The position numbers and the translations under genes were made by a program. Shown piece after piece: positions 46,262-55,060 of a stretch of DNA of 64,000 bases (within the stretch, counting starts at the first letter, position 1; each line of letters starts with the position of its first letter). The stretch is from the NCBI GenBank assembly GCA_963711505.1, contig CAVQEJ010000001.1, forward strand, positions 1,106,492 through 1,170,491, written 5' to 3'. The DNA comes from JAGWRA01 sp963711505 (lineage in GTDB: Bacteria > Acidobacteriota > Vicinamibacteria > Vicinamibacterales > CAVVIG01). Under the pieces are notes generated by a model, which worked only from the letters and a program-made list of their open reading frames with translations, searched no databases and had not been told where the DNA came from.

Positions 46262-47029
46262 ATGACCATGCGCGCGCACCTGGCGGACGGGCTGTCACTG
46301 GCCAACGGGGCCTCCGGCGTCGTGGGGATCCTGATCCTGCTCACGTGGCGCGACCCCCGTGCGATGACGGCCGCCTGTGCGCTCGTGTTCCTGGCCTGGG
46401 GCTTCGATTCGGTCGACGGCCTGGCGGCCCGCGGCCTCGGGCGGCCGCGAGCGGTCGGCGAGGTCATGGACAGCCTGTGCGATGTCGCATCGTTCGGCGT
46501 GCTGCCGGCCATTCTGCTCACGGTGCACTGGCGGCAGCTCGATCGCGCGACCGTGGTCGTCGGCGGCGTGATCGGTGTGCTGTTCTACGGCTGCGTCGTG
46601 GTGAGACTGCGCCGCTATACGGTGCACGCGGTCGGCGACCACGTGGCGCCTCGGCTCTTCTTCGAGGGGTTGCCGTCGCCGGTCGCGGCGATGTGCGTGG
46701 CGTCGGCGATCCTGGCGGCGCGCGCGAGGCCGGGTCCGCTCGCGTGGGCGCCGTTCGTGTTCGCCGTCGCCTGCGCGCCGCTGATGGTGTCGACGATTCC
46801 GTTCAAGGACACGCCGAGGCTCGCCGCCTGGCTGGTGCGGGCCGTCTGGCCGATTCCCGTGCTCGTGGCCATCGGCGTGATGGCCGGGGGCGCGATTGCG
46901 GTGCTGGTATTGTTCGCCGCCTACCTGGCGAGCGGTGCCCTGCGGCTGCACGCGCCGGCATCGCGGACCGGCACCGATTCGATCCCGTCAGAGCCGACGC
47001 GCGATCCGTCCGGATGTTCGACGCGCTGA
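46262..47029 (+). CDS. CDP-alcohol phosphatidyltransferase (PssA/PgsA-like)
   Basis: This 255-residue multi-helix membrane protein has the CDP-alcohol signature D-x2-D-G-x2-A-R-x(8)-G-x3-D-x3-D, here FDSVDGLAARGLGRPRAVGEVMDSLCDVAS. Such enzymes transfer a phosphatidyl group from CDP-diacylglycerol to serine, glycerol phosphate or inositol, or use CDP-choline/ethanolamine. The closest subtype may be PssA (serine), but this is uncertain. It follows the CarF gene in the plus operon and may supply head groups for ether phospholipids. There is no frame break; the start ATG 46262 could also be 46268. Confidence 0.82.
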   Translation: MTMRAHLADGLSLANGASGVVGILILLTWRDPRAMTAACALVFLAWGFDSVDGLAARGLGRPRAVGEVMDSLCDVASFGVLPAILLTVHWRQLDRATVVVGGVIGVLFYGCVVVRLRRYTVHAVGDHVAPRLFFEGLPSPVAAMCVASAILAARARPGPLAWAPFVFAVACAPLMVSTIPFKDTPRLAAWLVRAVWPIPVLVAIGVMAGGAIAVLVLFAAYLASGALRLHAPASRTGTDSIPSEPTRDPSGCSTR

Positions 47030-47208
47030 TGGTCGTCTCGCTTGCAATGGCGTCGCCGGCTGGCGGCTCGCTTCGTCTTCACATCGAGCGGTCGGGGGTG
47101 ACATCGGTCTTGGCGACACTATCCGTCCGACTGCAGATTGATCCCACGCGCACGCCCGGGTCGCGGTCTCTCGACCGCGTTCCCGCCGCGGCGGGTGACG
47201 GGCGATGA
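47014..47208 (+). CDS. Possible small protein bridging two coupled genes
   Basis: This is a 64-residue frame from ATG 47014. It overlaps the end of the CDP-alcohol gene by 16 bases and its TGA overlaps the ATG of the MFS gene (ATGA), so if translated it would be coupled on both sides. It begins with a moderately hydrophobic segment (FDALMVVSLAMASPAGG). No homology is recognised; it may be only a spacer. Confidence 0.3.
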   Translation: MFDALMVVSLAMASPAGGSLRLHIERSGVTSVLATLSVRLQIDPTRTPGSRSLDRVPAAAGDGR

Positions 47209-48479
47209 GGCACTCCCGGCTCGTGCGGATCTGGGGGCGCTTCGCCGTGCTGTGGGGCCCGCAGACGCTGGCCATCACCGGCCGCGGCCTGACCACGTTC
47301 GCGCTGGGCGTGTGGGTCTACGAGCGAACGCATTCGGCGACCCTGTTCGCCCTGCTCGAAGTGAGCGGCATCCTGCCCGGCATCATCGCGGCGCCGCTGG
47401 TCGGGTGGGCCGTCGATCGACTCGGCCCGCGCCGGGCCATGATCCTGGCCGACTCCGCCGCGCTGGCCACGGTCGTCGCGCTCGAGGTCGCCTTCGCGTA
47501 CGGCATCGCCTCCCCTCTGCTCGTCTACGCGATTATCACCGTCGGCGCCCTCCTCACCTGTCTGCGGTGGCCGGCCTACACGGCGCTGGTGACGCTGGTG
47601 GCGCCGCCGGACCGTCTGCCTCGCGCCGCCGCCCTGATGCAGGTGGCCTACGCCGGACAGCAGGTCGTCGCGCCCGTGGTCGCCGGGCTGCTGATCGGTG
47701 TGATCGGCGCCGGCGGCGTGATCGCGATCGACATGGTCTCGTCGATCGTCGGGCTGGTGTCGCTGCAGTTCGTGAAGGTCGAGTCGCAGACGATTCGCGG
47801 GGGCGACGTCTGGGAAGACGTGCGGCGCGCCTGGAGGCTGATTGGTGACCGCGGTCTGTTCCGGCTGGCGGGCTACATCGTCGCGAGCTACCTGCCGGGC
47901 GGCATGGTGATTGCGCTCGCCACGCCGCTGGTGCTGAGCATCGCCGGGCCTGAGGCGCTCGGTTTCGTCATGGCGGCGATGGGGGTCGGCATGCTCGCCG
48001 GCTCGGTCGCGGCGAGCGCGCTCGCGAGGTCCGAAGGGGGGATCACGCGGCTCCTGCGCTACGACGCGATGCTCGCCACGGCCATGCTGGGTGCCGGCTT
48101 TGCGACGAGCCCCGTGCGCGTGGCGATCATCGGTGCGGTGTTCCTGTTCGGCCTGGCGGGCGTGATGGCCGAGGAGCAGGCGGTGTGGCAGGTGCGCATC
48201 CCGGCGGAGTCGCAGGGGCGTGTCTTCGCGCTGCGCCGCGCCATCACGTGGGCCTCGCTGCCGGTCAGTTACGCCATCGCCGGGCCGCTTGCGGATCACG
48301 TCTTCGTGCCGGCGATGTCCGCCGGGGGCGCGCTCGTGGCCTGGCTCGGCCCGATCATGGGCACGGGGCCCGGCCGCGGCATCGCGTTGCTCCTCATGTG
48401 CGGCGGCCTCGCCAAGGGGATCGTCGTCTTTTCCGGCTCGAGGGACCGCAAGCTGCGGCGCCTCGACGCGGCCGCATGA
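47205..48479 (+). CDS. MFS transporter (EntS/LplT-like)
   Basis: This 424-residue, twelve-helix transporter contains the MFS_3-type motif A (LVGWAVDRLGPRRAMILAD) and a PAESQGRVFALRR motif between helices. Members of this branch include siderophore exporters (EntS) and lysophospholipid transporters (LplT). In the middle of a lipid-biosynthesis operon a lysophospholipid or ether-lipid flippase role is attractive but inferred. ATG 47205 overlaps the upstream frame's stop; its own stop overlaps the reductase start (ATGA). Confidence 0.82.
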   Translation: MRHSRLVRIWGRFAVLWGPQTLAITGRGLTTFALGVWVYERTHSATLFALLEVSGILPGIIAAPLVGWAVDRLGPRRAMILADSAALATVVALEVAFAYGIASPLLVYAIITVGALLTCLRWPAYTALVTLVAPPDRLPRAAALMQVAYAGQQVVAPVVAGLLIGVIGAGGVIAIDMVSSIVGLVSLQFVKVESQTIRGGDVWEDVRRAWRLIGDRGLFRLAGYIVASYLPGGMVIALATPLVLSIAGPEALGFVMAAMGVGMLAGSVAASALARSEGGITRLLRYDAMLATAMLGAGFATSPVRVAIIGAVFLFGLAGVMAEEQAVWQVRIPAESQGRVFALRRAITWASLPVSYAIAGPLADHVFVPAMSAGGALVAWLGPIMGTGPGRGIALLLMCGGLAKGIVVFSGSRDRKLRRLDAAA

Positions 48480-49895
48480 CCACGATGCGCAATTCGGTCG
48501 GCGACTTCCTGCGCGGCCGTACGCTGCTGCTGACCGGCGGCACCGGCTTCCTCGGCAAGGTCATCGTCGAGCGACTCCTGCGTCTTGCGCCTGACGTCGA
48601 ACGCATCTATCTGCTGATCCGGCCGTCGCGCCTGACCCCGCCCGAGCGCTTCGAATCGGAGGTGGTGTGCTCCGGCGCGTTCGACGCGCTGGCGGCGACG
48701 TACGGCGATCGGTGGCTGAGCCTGGTTCGCGACAAGGTCGTGCCGGTCGCGGGTGATGTCTCCCAGGCCCGCCTCGGGATGGACGAGGGCACGCATGCCG
48801 CCCTGACGCGGTCGGTGGAGATCGTCATCAACAGCGCGGCGTCGGTGGCGTTCGACGGCCCGCTCGACGAGGCGCTGCGCCACAACACCCGCAGCGTGCA
48901 GCACGGGGTGGAATTCGCGCGCGCCTGCCGGTCGGCGATCCTGGTGCAGGTGTCCACGGCGTACGTCGCCGGGCAGCAGATGGGGCGCATTCCCGAGGCG
49001 CCGCTCGATCCCGACGTGTCGGCCCGCGAGACCGCCGCCATCGACGAAGGCGTCGCGGCGGTGCTCGACGAGGCACGGGTGCGGGGCCTCGGCCCGCGCG
49101 AGGTTCGCGCGCAGCTCGTCGCCCTCGGCATGAATCGGGCGCGCGATCTCGGCTGGCACGACAGCTACACCTACACGAAGGCGCTCGGCGAGATGACGCT
49201 GGAGCGGTGTCGGGGCGACCTCCCGACGGCGATCATCCGGCCGACGATCATCGAGAGCAGCCTGCGGGACCCCGTGCCCGGATGGATCGAGAACCTCAAT
49301 GTCGGCGATCCGATCTTCATCGAATTCGGCCGCGGACGCATGCCGGATTTCCCGCTGCGGCGGGACGCGGTGTTCGACATCGTTCCGGTCGATCTCGTCG
49401 CCAACGCGGTGCTCGGCGTGCTGCCGCACGTGGGCGACATGCGGCAGCGGGCGGGGTACTGACGCCGTCGGATCCAGCTCGCTGAATCCGCTGTCGGGCG
49501 CGCGCCTCTACGACCTGACGTACGAGTATTTCCTGCGCGATCCGATGTTCGACCGCCATGGACGGCCGATTCCGCCGCCGCGCTGGACGTTTCCCTCGCC
49601 GGAGCAGTTCCGCGTCATGGTCGCCGATGGCATCGGCGGCGAGGCGGCGGCGAAGCGGCTGCTGTACCTGGCGCATCTTTACGGCACCTACACCAACGCG
49701 GGCTGCATCTTCGACACGGCCAACACGCAGCAGCTGCTCGCGTCGCTTTCCGACGCCGACCGCGAGACGCTCGACTTCGACGTGCGGCGGATCGACTGGC
49801 GCTCGTACCTGCAGGAGGTCCACCTGCCCGGGCTGCGGCGCCACATCCTCCGCGATGGCAACGACCGCCGCCAGGGCGCGTACACGGGTGAGTAG
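48476..49895 (+). CDS. Fatty acyl-CoA reductase, FAR-type (frame break near 49460)
   Basis: The protein is about 473 residues. The N-terminal NAD-binding fold (RTLLLTGGTGFLGKVIVERLLR), NSAASVAFDGPLDEALRHN and the catalytic YTYTKALGE (Tyr-x3-Lys) match eukaryote-like FAR enzymes. These reduce acyl-CoA to fatty alcohol with NADPH. The C-terminal part (SLNPLSGARLYDLTYEYFLRDPMFDRHG) corresponds to the FAR C-terminal region and needs a single-base shift near 49460. Fatty alcohol is the second substrate of alkyl-DHAP synthase, so the pairing with that gene is functionally coherent. Confidence 0.85.
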
Positions 49896-50703
49896 CGCCG
49901 TGCGTCACCCGCCTCGCTGGCGGACGGAGGCGCTGATCCGCACGATGGCGCGCCAGGTGAACACACGCCCGGCGCTCAAGCGGATGGCGCACGCCTACCT
50001 GCGGAGCGTGGGGATGCGGGGCGTCCACTACGCCACACGCCACCGTCTCACCGTCACCAACGGCGAGCTGCTCGACGCCCTGCCGCCCGATCGCGGCCTC
50101 CTCGTGGCGAGCAATCACCGCAGCTTCTTCGACATGTTCGTCATCTCGTCCGTGCTGCTGCGGCGCTGCCGCTGGATCCGGCGGCTGTACTTCCCGGTGC
50201 GCAGCGAGTACCGCTACGACGGGATCGGCGGCTTCCTGTTGAACCTGGTCGCGTCCGGGATGAGCATGTATCCGCCGGTCTATCACGATTCCGCGCACCG
50301 CGCGCTGAACCGCGACATGGTCTCGTTCCTTGCCGACGAGCTGCGGCGCCCCGGCACCATGGTCGGCCTGCATCCGGAGGGACGCCGCGGCCTGGGCGAC
50401 GATCCGTACACGCTGCTGCCCGCCCGGCCGGGCGTCGGCGAGATCGTCCGTCGCGCGCGGCCGCTGGTGCTCCCCGTCTTCATCCTCGGTCTGCGCAACC
50501 ATCTGGGCGCGCAGCTGCGGGACAACGTCCGGCGCACGGGGCCGCCGATCACGCTGACCTTCGGCGCGCCGGTGTCGCTCGACGAGTATCTCGACGGCCC
50601 GGGCGGTCCGAGACAATCGCTCCGGATCGCGCAGGCCATCCGCGCCGAGATCGAGGCGCTCGGAGAGGCCGACCGGCAGAGGCGTGCGGCTGGCGTACGG
50701 TAG
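49888..50703 (+). CDS. PlsC-like glycerolipid acyltransferase, second copy
   Basis: The protein is about 271 residues from GTG 49888 (GTG 49900 is also possible). Family motifs are SNHRSFFDM (HX4D) and GLHPEGRRG, though the canonical EGTR is replaced by EGRR. The sequence around RLYFPVRSEYRYDGIGGFLLNLVASGMSMYPPV is not typical of bacterial PlsC and is closer to glycerol-phosphate or DHAP acyltransferases. A bacterial ether pathway needs an acyl-DHAP former; this is the best candidate here, by inference. It overlaps the reductase stop by eight bases. Confidence 0.78.
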   Translation: MSSAVRHPPRWRTEALIRTMARQVNTRPALKRMAHAYLRSVGMRGVHYATRHRLTVTNGELLDALPPDRGLLVASNHRSFFDMFVISSVLLRRCRWIRRLYFPVRSEYRYDGIGGFLLNLVASGMSMYPPVYHDSAHRALNRDMVSFLADELRRPGTMVGLHPEGRRGLGDDPYTLLPARPGVGEIVRRARPLVLPVFILGLRNHLGAQLRDNVRRTGPPITLTFGAPVSLDEYLDGPGGPRQSLRIAQAIRAEIEALGEADRQRRAAGVR

Positions 50704-50738
50704 AATGACGTTCTCCATTCGCCGTTCCCGCGACCATC

Positions 50739-51554
50739 ATGTCTGACCACCTCACGGGCCGCGTGGCCGTCATCACCGGTGCCTCCGCCGGAATCGGGCG
50801 CGCCACGGCCGTGGCGCTCGCGCGCGCGGGGATGACCGTCGTGCTGGCCGCGCGGCGCGGCGATCGGCTGGACGCGCTGGCCGGCGAGATTGCCGCTGGC
50901 GGGGGACGGGCGCTGGCTCTGCCGACCGACGTGGCCGACGAGGAGCAGGTGCGGGCGCTCGTCGAACGCGTCCTCGACGAGTGCGGCCGGCTGGACGTGA
51001 TGATCTGCAACGCCGGCTTCGGCATCGAAGGGCCGATCGAGGCGCATACGACCGACATGATGCGCCGGCTCATCGACGTCAACTACATGGGAACCTTCTT
51101 TGCCGCGCGTGCCGTGCTGCCGGTCTTCCGGCTCGCCGGCCGCGGCCACCTGATCGTGGTCTCGTCGATCGTGGCCAGGCGGGGCGCGCCGTACGTCTGC
51201 GGCTACACGGCCACCAAGTGCGCGCAGGCCGGGCTGGTCGAGTCGTTGCGGGCGGAACTGGCCGGCTCGCCGATCCACGTGAGCGGCGTCTATCCCGTGT
51301 CGACCGAGACCGAGTTCTCCGATACCATGCGTGCGGCCTCGAGCTGGCCGACCAGGCCGACCCGCGGTCCGCACCAGTCGGCCGAGCGCGTCGCGGCCTC
51401 GATCGTCCGCTGCGTGCGGCGCCCGCGCCCCGAGGTCTATCCGCACGCGGCATCCAGGCTGCTGCCGCTCGTCAGCCTGATTGCCCCGGCGTTCTGCGAC
51501 CGGCTGATGCAGCGGCTCGGGCGCCGGGCCGGCGGGGATCCTGCAGCCGGATGA
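50739..51554 (+). CDS. Short-chain dehydrogenase/reductase
   Basis: This 271-residue classical SDR has cofactor motif TGASAGIG, the NAG motif (ICNAGFGIEGP), catalytic Ser (VVSSIVARRG) and YTATK (Tyr-x3-Lys). A C-terminal extension is hydrophobic (LLPLVSLIAPAFCDRLMQRLG), suggesting membrane association as in DHRS7-type SDRs. Human PexRAP/DHRS7B reduces alkyl- and acyl-DHAP, so this is the obvious candidate for the missing 1-alkyl-DHAP reductase of the locus; inference from context. It starts at ATG 50739, 36 bp after the acyltransferase. Confidence 0.83.
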   Translation: MSDHLTGRVAVITGASAGIGRATAVALARAGMTVVLAARRGDRLDALAGEIAAGGGRALALPTDVADEEQVRALVERVLDECGRLDVMICNAGFGIEGPIEAHTTDMMRRLIDVNYMGTFFAARAVLPVFRLAGRGHLIVVSSIVARRGAPYVCGYTATKCAQAGLVESLRAELAGSPIHVSGVYPVSTETEFSDTMRAASSWPTRPTRGPHQSAERVAASIVRCVRRPRPEVYPHAASRLLPLVSLIAPAFCDRLMQRLGRRAGGDPAAG

Positions 51555-51676
51555 GTGCGTGACGATTTCCGCCGGACGTGCCACGGCGGGGGAGGAGAGG
51601 GCTGAGGCGGACCGGACTCGCGATGGCCGGCGCCGCCGCGGCCTGCACGTCGTCTGTGCGCGCGTGAAAGGCCTCG

Positions 51677-52219
51677 CTACGGCTCCTTCACCCCCTCCGC
51701 GTGGTTCACCGTCGTCCACACCTTGCCGTCCTTCGACGTCTCGATCTTCATGTCGACGTGGGTCGGCGACGTCCAGTGATAGATGATGCGCTGGCCGGTC
51801 TGCTTGCCGGGGATTGCCTCGCGGCCGTATTCCGTCCAGGTGTCGTCGGTGACGTCCATCTTCGTCACGAACGGCGTCTTGCCGGACTGCCCGACCGCGA
51901 AGAACTCGTAGTGCCAGAAGGTCTTGTCGGTCGTGTTGTACGTGTTGACGACGAGCGACTCGACCTTGCCGCGGACGTAGGTGTTGCTGAACTGGCACTC
52001 GAGGTACCAGTGGTTCGGCGACCAGTCGCACTGGGCGTCCCAGGTGAACGGCTGGGCGGGATGCTGCGCCGTGGCCGCCGACGTGCCGTGGAACACCCAG
52101 TGGCCGAGCGAGACGCCCAGCTTCTGCAACTGCGGTGGCGGCGGTACGCCGGCCGCCAGGGCGGGCATGGTGCCGAGCACCGTCGCGCACAGGGTGAAGA
52201 GCAGAAGACTCCGCTTCAT
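51677..52219 (-). CDS. Secreted protein of unknown function, DUF1579-like
   Basis: This 180-residue protein starts at ATG 52219 after a perfect AGGAGGTCATCG ribosome site. It has a signal peptide (MKRSLLLFTLCATVLGTMPALAAG). The mature part is a beta-rich domain with many aromatic residues (GHWVFHGTSAATAQHPAQPFTWDAQCDWSPNHWYLECQFSNTYV.., KIETSKDGKVWTTVNHAEGVKEP), similar in pattern to the DUF1579 lipocalin-like family. A conserved pair of Cys occurs in WDAQCDW..YLECQF. Periplasmic role, unknown ligand. Confidence 0.6.
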   Translation of the reverse strand: MKRSLLLFTLCATVLGTMPALAAGVPPPPQLQKLGVSLGHWVFHGTSAATAQHPAQPFTWDAQCDWSPNHWYLECQFSNTYVRGKVESLVVNTYNTTDKTFWHYEFFAVGQSGKTPFVTKMDVTDDTWTEYGREAIPGKQTGQRIIYHWTSPTHVDMKIETSKDGKVWTTVNHAEGVKEP

Positions 52220-52261
52220 CGATGACCTCCTTGCCGACTCGGTTGCTGTGGCTTCGTAGCC

Positions 52262-52317
52262 CCGAGCTTCAGCTCGGGGGGACTGCCGTGGCTTCGTAGC
52301 CCCGAGCTTCAGCTCGG
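52262..52317. repeat. Two family A hairpin cores, 40-bp duplication
   Basis: CCGAGCTTCAGCTCGG at 52262-52277 and 52302-52317 lie within a near-exact 40-bp repeat (GTGGCTTCGTAGCC flanks) upstream of the secreted-protein gene. Confidence 0.8.
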
Positions 52318-52429
52318 GGGACTGCCAGCGCGCACAGTCTAGACCAGGGAGGGCCGATCGCCGCGCCCGACTTGCGCGGAACCTGAATCCGGGCCATCCT
52401 GACGTGCCGAAACGGGGGAGGAAGCGCGG

Positions 52430-52825
52430 ATGTGGACCAGACTCGTCATGACGGCCGCCGCCGCGGCCTGCTGCGCCGCGCTCGTGGCCTGCGCAAGCGC
52501 GCCGGCACGGCCGGCGGCGACCGCGCCCGAGCGTGAAACCGCGGCGGTTCCCGCGCCCCCTCCGCCGTCCGCGCCCTGCCACGAGCAGGACTACGGCACC
52601 GTGAGTTTTCAGAACCGGTCGAAGACCGCCACGCAGGATGTCGTTGTGGATGGCGAGACCGTCTGCACGCTGCCGCCGCTCCACTCGAAGAACGTTCGAC
52701 TGAAGGCGGGCATTGCCCACGACGTCATTTTCTACGTCGGCGACACGCCCACCATCGCCTGCGGCAACGCCCCGCTGACGATGGCGCCGTGCGCGTCGCG
52801 CGTCTTCTACTGCGCGTACCCGTAG
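52430..52825 (+). CDS. Small lipoprotein
   Basis: This 131-residue protein has a lipobox: TAAAAACCAALVAC with the Cys at about residue 21 as the acylated residue. An Ala/Pro-rich linker (SAPARPAATAPERETAAVPAPPPPSAP) follows. The small folded part contains four cysteines (PCHEQDYGTVSFQNRSKTATQDVV.., TVCTLPPLHSKNVRL.., IACGNAPLTMAPCASRVFYCAYP), probably in disulfides. Its function is unknown. A GGAGGAAGCGCGG ribosome site precedes ATG 52430. Confidence 0.72.
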   Translation: MWTRLVMTAAAAACCAALVACASAPARPAATAPERETAAVPAPPPPSAPCHEQDYGTVSFQNRSKTATQDVVVDGETVCTLPPLHSKNVRLKAGIAHDVIFYVGDTPTIACGNAPLTMAPCASRVFYCAYP

Positions 52826-52834
52826 AGCTCTCGC

Positions 52835-52869
52835 GGTCTCCGGTCTTCGGTCTTCAGTCTTCGGTCTCA
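52835..52869. repeat. GGTCTTC heptamer repeats
   Basis: Five consecutive 7-bp units read GGTCTCC GGTCTTC GGTCTTC AGTCTTC GGTCTCA directly after the lipoprotein stop. The rest of the gap to 53087 shows nothing recognisable. Confidence 0.7.
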
Positions 52870-53087
52870 GGTTCCGTCCCTTCGACATTCCCGCGGACGC
52901 TGGAACCCGGGTCTCACCTTCCGCACGCCAGGGTCGTTCGCGGCCGCATCCGATCCCGGCGGGCCGCAGGGCCCGCACCTTGCAGGCACGTCAGTGTGAA
53001 ACGCGCCCCGCGTCGAGAAGCGATACTTCGATGCAGGATCGCTCGATGATGGGATCGTCGCGACAAAAGTGTCAGTGGGAGCCAGTC

Positions 53088-54848
53088 ATGCGCGTGCCGA
53101 CCATTTCAGCTCTTCCGGGATCCGTAACCCTCGTCGCGCTGCTCGCCGTCTTCGGCCTGCCGCAGGCGTCCGTGACGGCGAGCGCGGCCGACCTGCATGC
53201 GCTCGTGGAGAGCGTCGCGCGGAAGGCGTGCGCGGAGAACCCCGATTACCACGCGATCGCCGACGTGTCCTGCGCCGACCTGCAGCAGTCGCCGGGCGAG
53301 ACCGATCCGGACGCGGTTCTCCAGGAGATTGGCACCGCGAGTCAGCAGGAGATCCTGGCCCTCTCGCGCCAGGCGCGGCGCGAGGACGCTGCCTGCGCGC
53401 AGGGCGTCGTCTCGACGGTCGCGGGTGGCACGAAGGTCGGTCCCGCCAACAGCGGCGAGCTGGCCACTTCCATCGTGCACCACGCGGTCGAAAGCGCCGT
53501 CACGCTGAATCCGGCCGCCCTGATGTTGTCGATCCCCGGCGTGACCCAGGTGCAATACGACTACAAGGGCCTCGCGAACGGACCCGAGGTCCGCACCTTC
53601 CGGATCGCCGGACACCTCGAGGGCCAGGGGACGCAGGCGAAGCTCTATCTGAAGATGGACGGCCACGTCGACGGGGACCCGAACCTCTACGTGCAGTACA
53701 CGGTGAACCTTCGGACGACGAAGAGCCCGTTTCCGGCGTGGTCACCGTTCCTCGACGGTCCGGCGGACGTCCATCCCAGCTTCGTGCGCCAGGGGCTCGA
53801 CACCATTTCCGCGGTGGCCGACTTCTCGGAGCAGGGCGAGCACCGGAATGGCGTGAAGCCGTGGCACCAGTACACCTACTCGTGGCACGCGGAGAAGGTC
53901 GGCGCCGCTGCCGCCGACATCGTCAAGAAGAGCGGCGGTGCGATCACCGATCTCTCGCCCTATCCGTACGGTGGCGACTGGGTCGGATGGGGATCGGGAA
54001 CCGAGACGCGCTTCGAGCAGACGCGTCAGGGGTTCGTCGGCCAGTTCTCGCCGGCCGCCGCGAGCGCGATGACGGGCGATGCGGCGTCTGGCGTCATCAT
54101 GTCGCTCAACGTCAAGCACGAGACGACGTTCTACTTTCACGTCGATTTCGATGGGAACGTGACGGGGCGTGGGGTCATCGTCTATACGCTCGACCCCAAC
54201 CTGTGCGGCGTGGCGGTGCTCACCCGGCAGGTGAACGAGCAGGTCAACTTCATGAAGTACCTGCCGGTCGCCTTCGCCGCTGCGGCGCAGCTGGGCCGGC
54301 TCGCGGTGACGCGGTTCGAGTCGACGTGGGCCACCGAGTCGACGCAGATTACGCAGAAGATCGATCAGTTCATCGAGACCCTGCCGCCGAAGATCGATCC
54401 GGCGGAGGGAATGAAGGAGGTGACCGACTTCCTGGCGGCGCATCCCGGGATCAGGAAGGGGGGGAACATGGCGTTCGCCGACGTCGACGTGAGTGGATTT
54501 CCGAAGGGGCGTCTGTGGCGACGCAGCGGCCGTGTGATCTATCCCGACATGCCCGATGTCGTGCCGGTGCCGGAGGGACCCTCCGCGTTCAAGACGGGGG
54601 ATTGGGCGCAGGAGTTCAAGCGCGACCCGTCGCAGTGGGATTCGGTGCCCTACAAGGAACCGTATACGCGCGAGTTCGACTCCGAGCGGATGATCATGGA
54701 ATACCTGGCGAAGAAGCTGCCGGCCGACGCGTCTGGCACCATCCGGATCTACTCGAAGTATCCGGTCTGCCCGCGGTGCGCCGGCGTGATCGAGCAGTTC
54801 TACTGCCTCTTTCCGAAGATCACCCTCCTCGTGACCTCCGGCGGATGA
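53088..54848 (+). CDS. Secreted protein with C-terminal deaminase-toxin-like domain
   Basis: This 586-residue protein starts at ATG 53088, with a signal peptide (MRVPTISALPGSVTLVALLAVFGLPQASVTASA). The first 500 residues form a large secreted region without recognised domains. The last 60 residues are distinct: REFDSERMIMEYLAKKL (Asp531, Glu533), then GTIRIYSKYPVCPRCAGVIEQF (Cys561, Cys564) and LFPKITLLV. This is the layout of zinc-dependent nucleotide deaminase toxins, closest in my memory to the BURPS668_1122 family (D/H-x-E ... C-x-x-C). No immunity gene is adjacent. The function of the long N-terminal region is unknown. Confidence 0.62.
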   Translation: MRVPTISALPGSVTLVALLAVFGLPQASVTASAADLHALVESVARKACAENPDYHAIADVSCADLQQSPGETDPDAVLQEIGTASQQEILALSRQARREDAACAQGVVSTVAGGTKVGPANSGELATSIVHHAVESAVTLNPAALMLSIPGVTQVQYDYKGLANGPEVRTFRIAGHLEGQGTQAKLYLKMDGHVDGDPNLYVQYTVNLRTTKSPFPAWSPFLDGPADVHPSFVRQGLDTISAVADFSEQGEHRNGVKPWHQYTYSWHAEKVGAAAADIVKKSGGAITDLSPYPYGGDWVGWGSGTETRFEQTRQGFVGQFSPAAASAMTGDAASGVIMSLNVKHETTFYFHVDFDGNVTGRGVIVYTLDPNLCGVAVLTRQVNEQVNFMKYLPVAFAAAAQLGRLAVTRFESTWATESTQITQKIDQFIETLPPKIDPAEGMKEVTDFLAAHPGIRKGGNMAFADVDVSGFPKGRLWRRSGRVIYPDMPDVVPVPEGPSAFKTGDWAQEFKRDPSQWDSVPYKEPYTREFDSERMIMEYLAKKLPADASGTIRIYSKYPVCPRCAGVIEQFYCLFPKITLLVTSGG

Positions 54849-54956
54849 GGGCTCCCTTCTGGACCGCAGACCGTGGTGTTCCGGTGTCGTAACCTGAGCC
54901 CTTCGTGTCTTCGTGCCTTCGTGGCTACTCGTGACCGGACCCCTGGCATCCTCATG

Positions 54957-54984
54957 TTGCTTTCCCACACGACTCGCGTTATCT
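54957..54984 (+). promoter_or_regulatory. Candidate promoter of the PadR-ABC unit
   Basis: TTGCTT (54957-54962) and TTATCT (54979-54984) are separated by 16 bp and lie about 75 bp upstream of ATG 55061. The leader holds CGTAGAC heptamers (55026-55046). Confidence 0.4.
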
Positions 54985-55025
54985 TTCCTGTGTGAAACCA
55001 ACAGGAGAGACGGCGCTTGCCGGAC

Positions 55026-55046
55026 CGAAGACCGTAGACCGTAGAC
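55026..55046. repeat. CGTAGAC heptamer repeats
   Basis: Three consecutive 7-bp units (CGAAGAC CGTAGAC CGTAGAC) lie in the leader of the PadR gene. They belong to the same heptamer class as 52835-52869 and 58234-58275. Confidence 0.6.
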
Positions 55047-55060
55047 AAGGGAAACTCACC

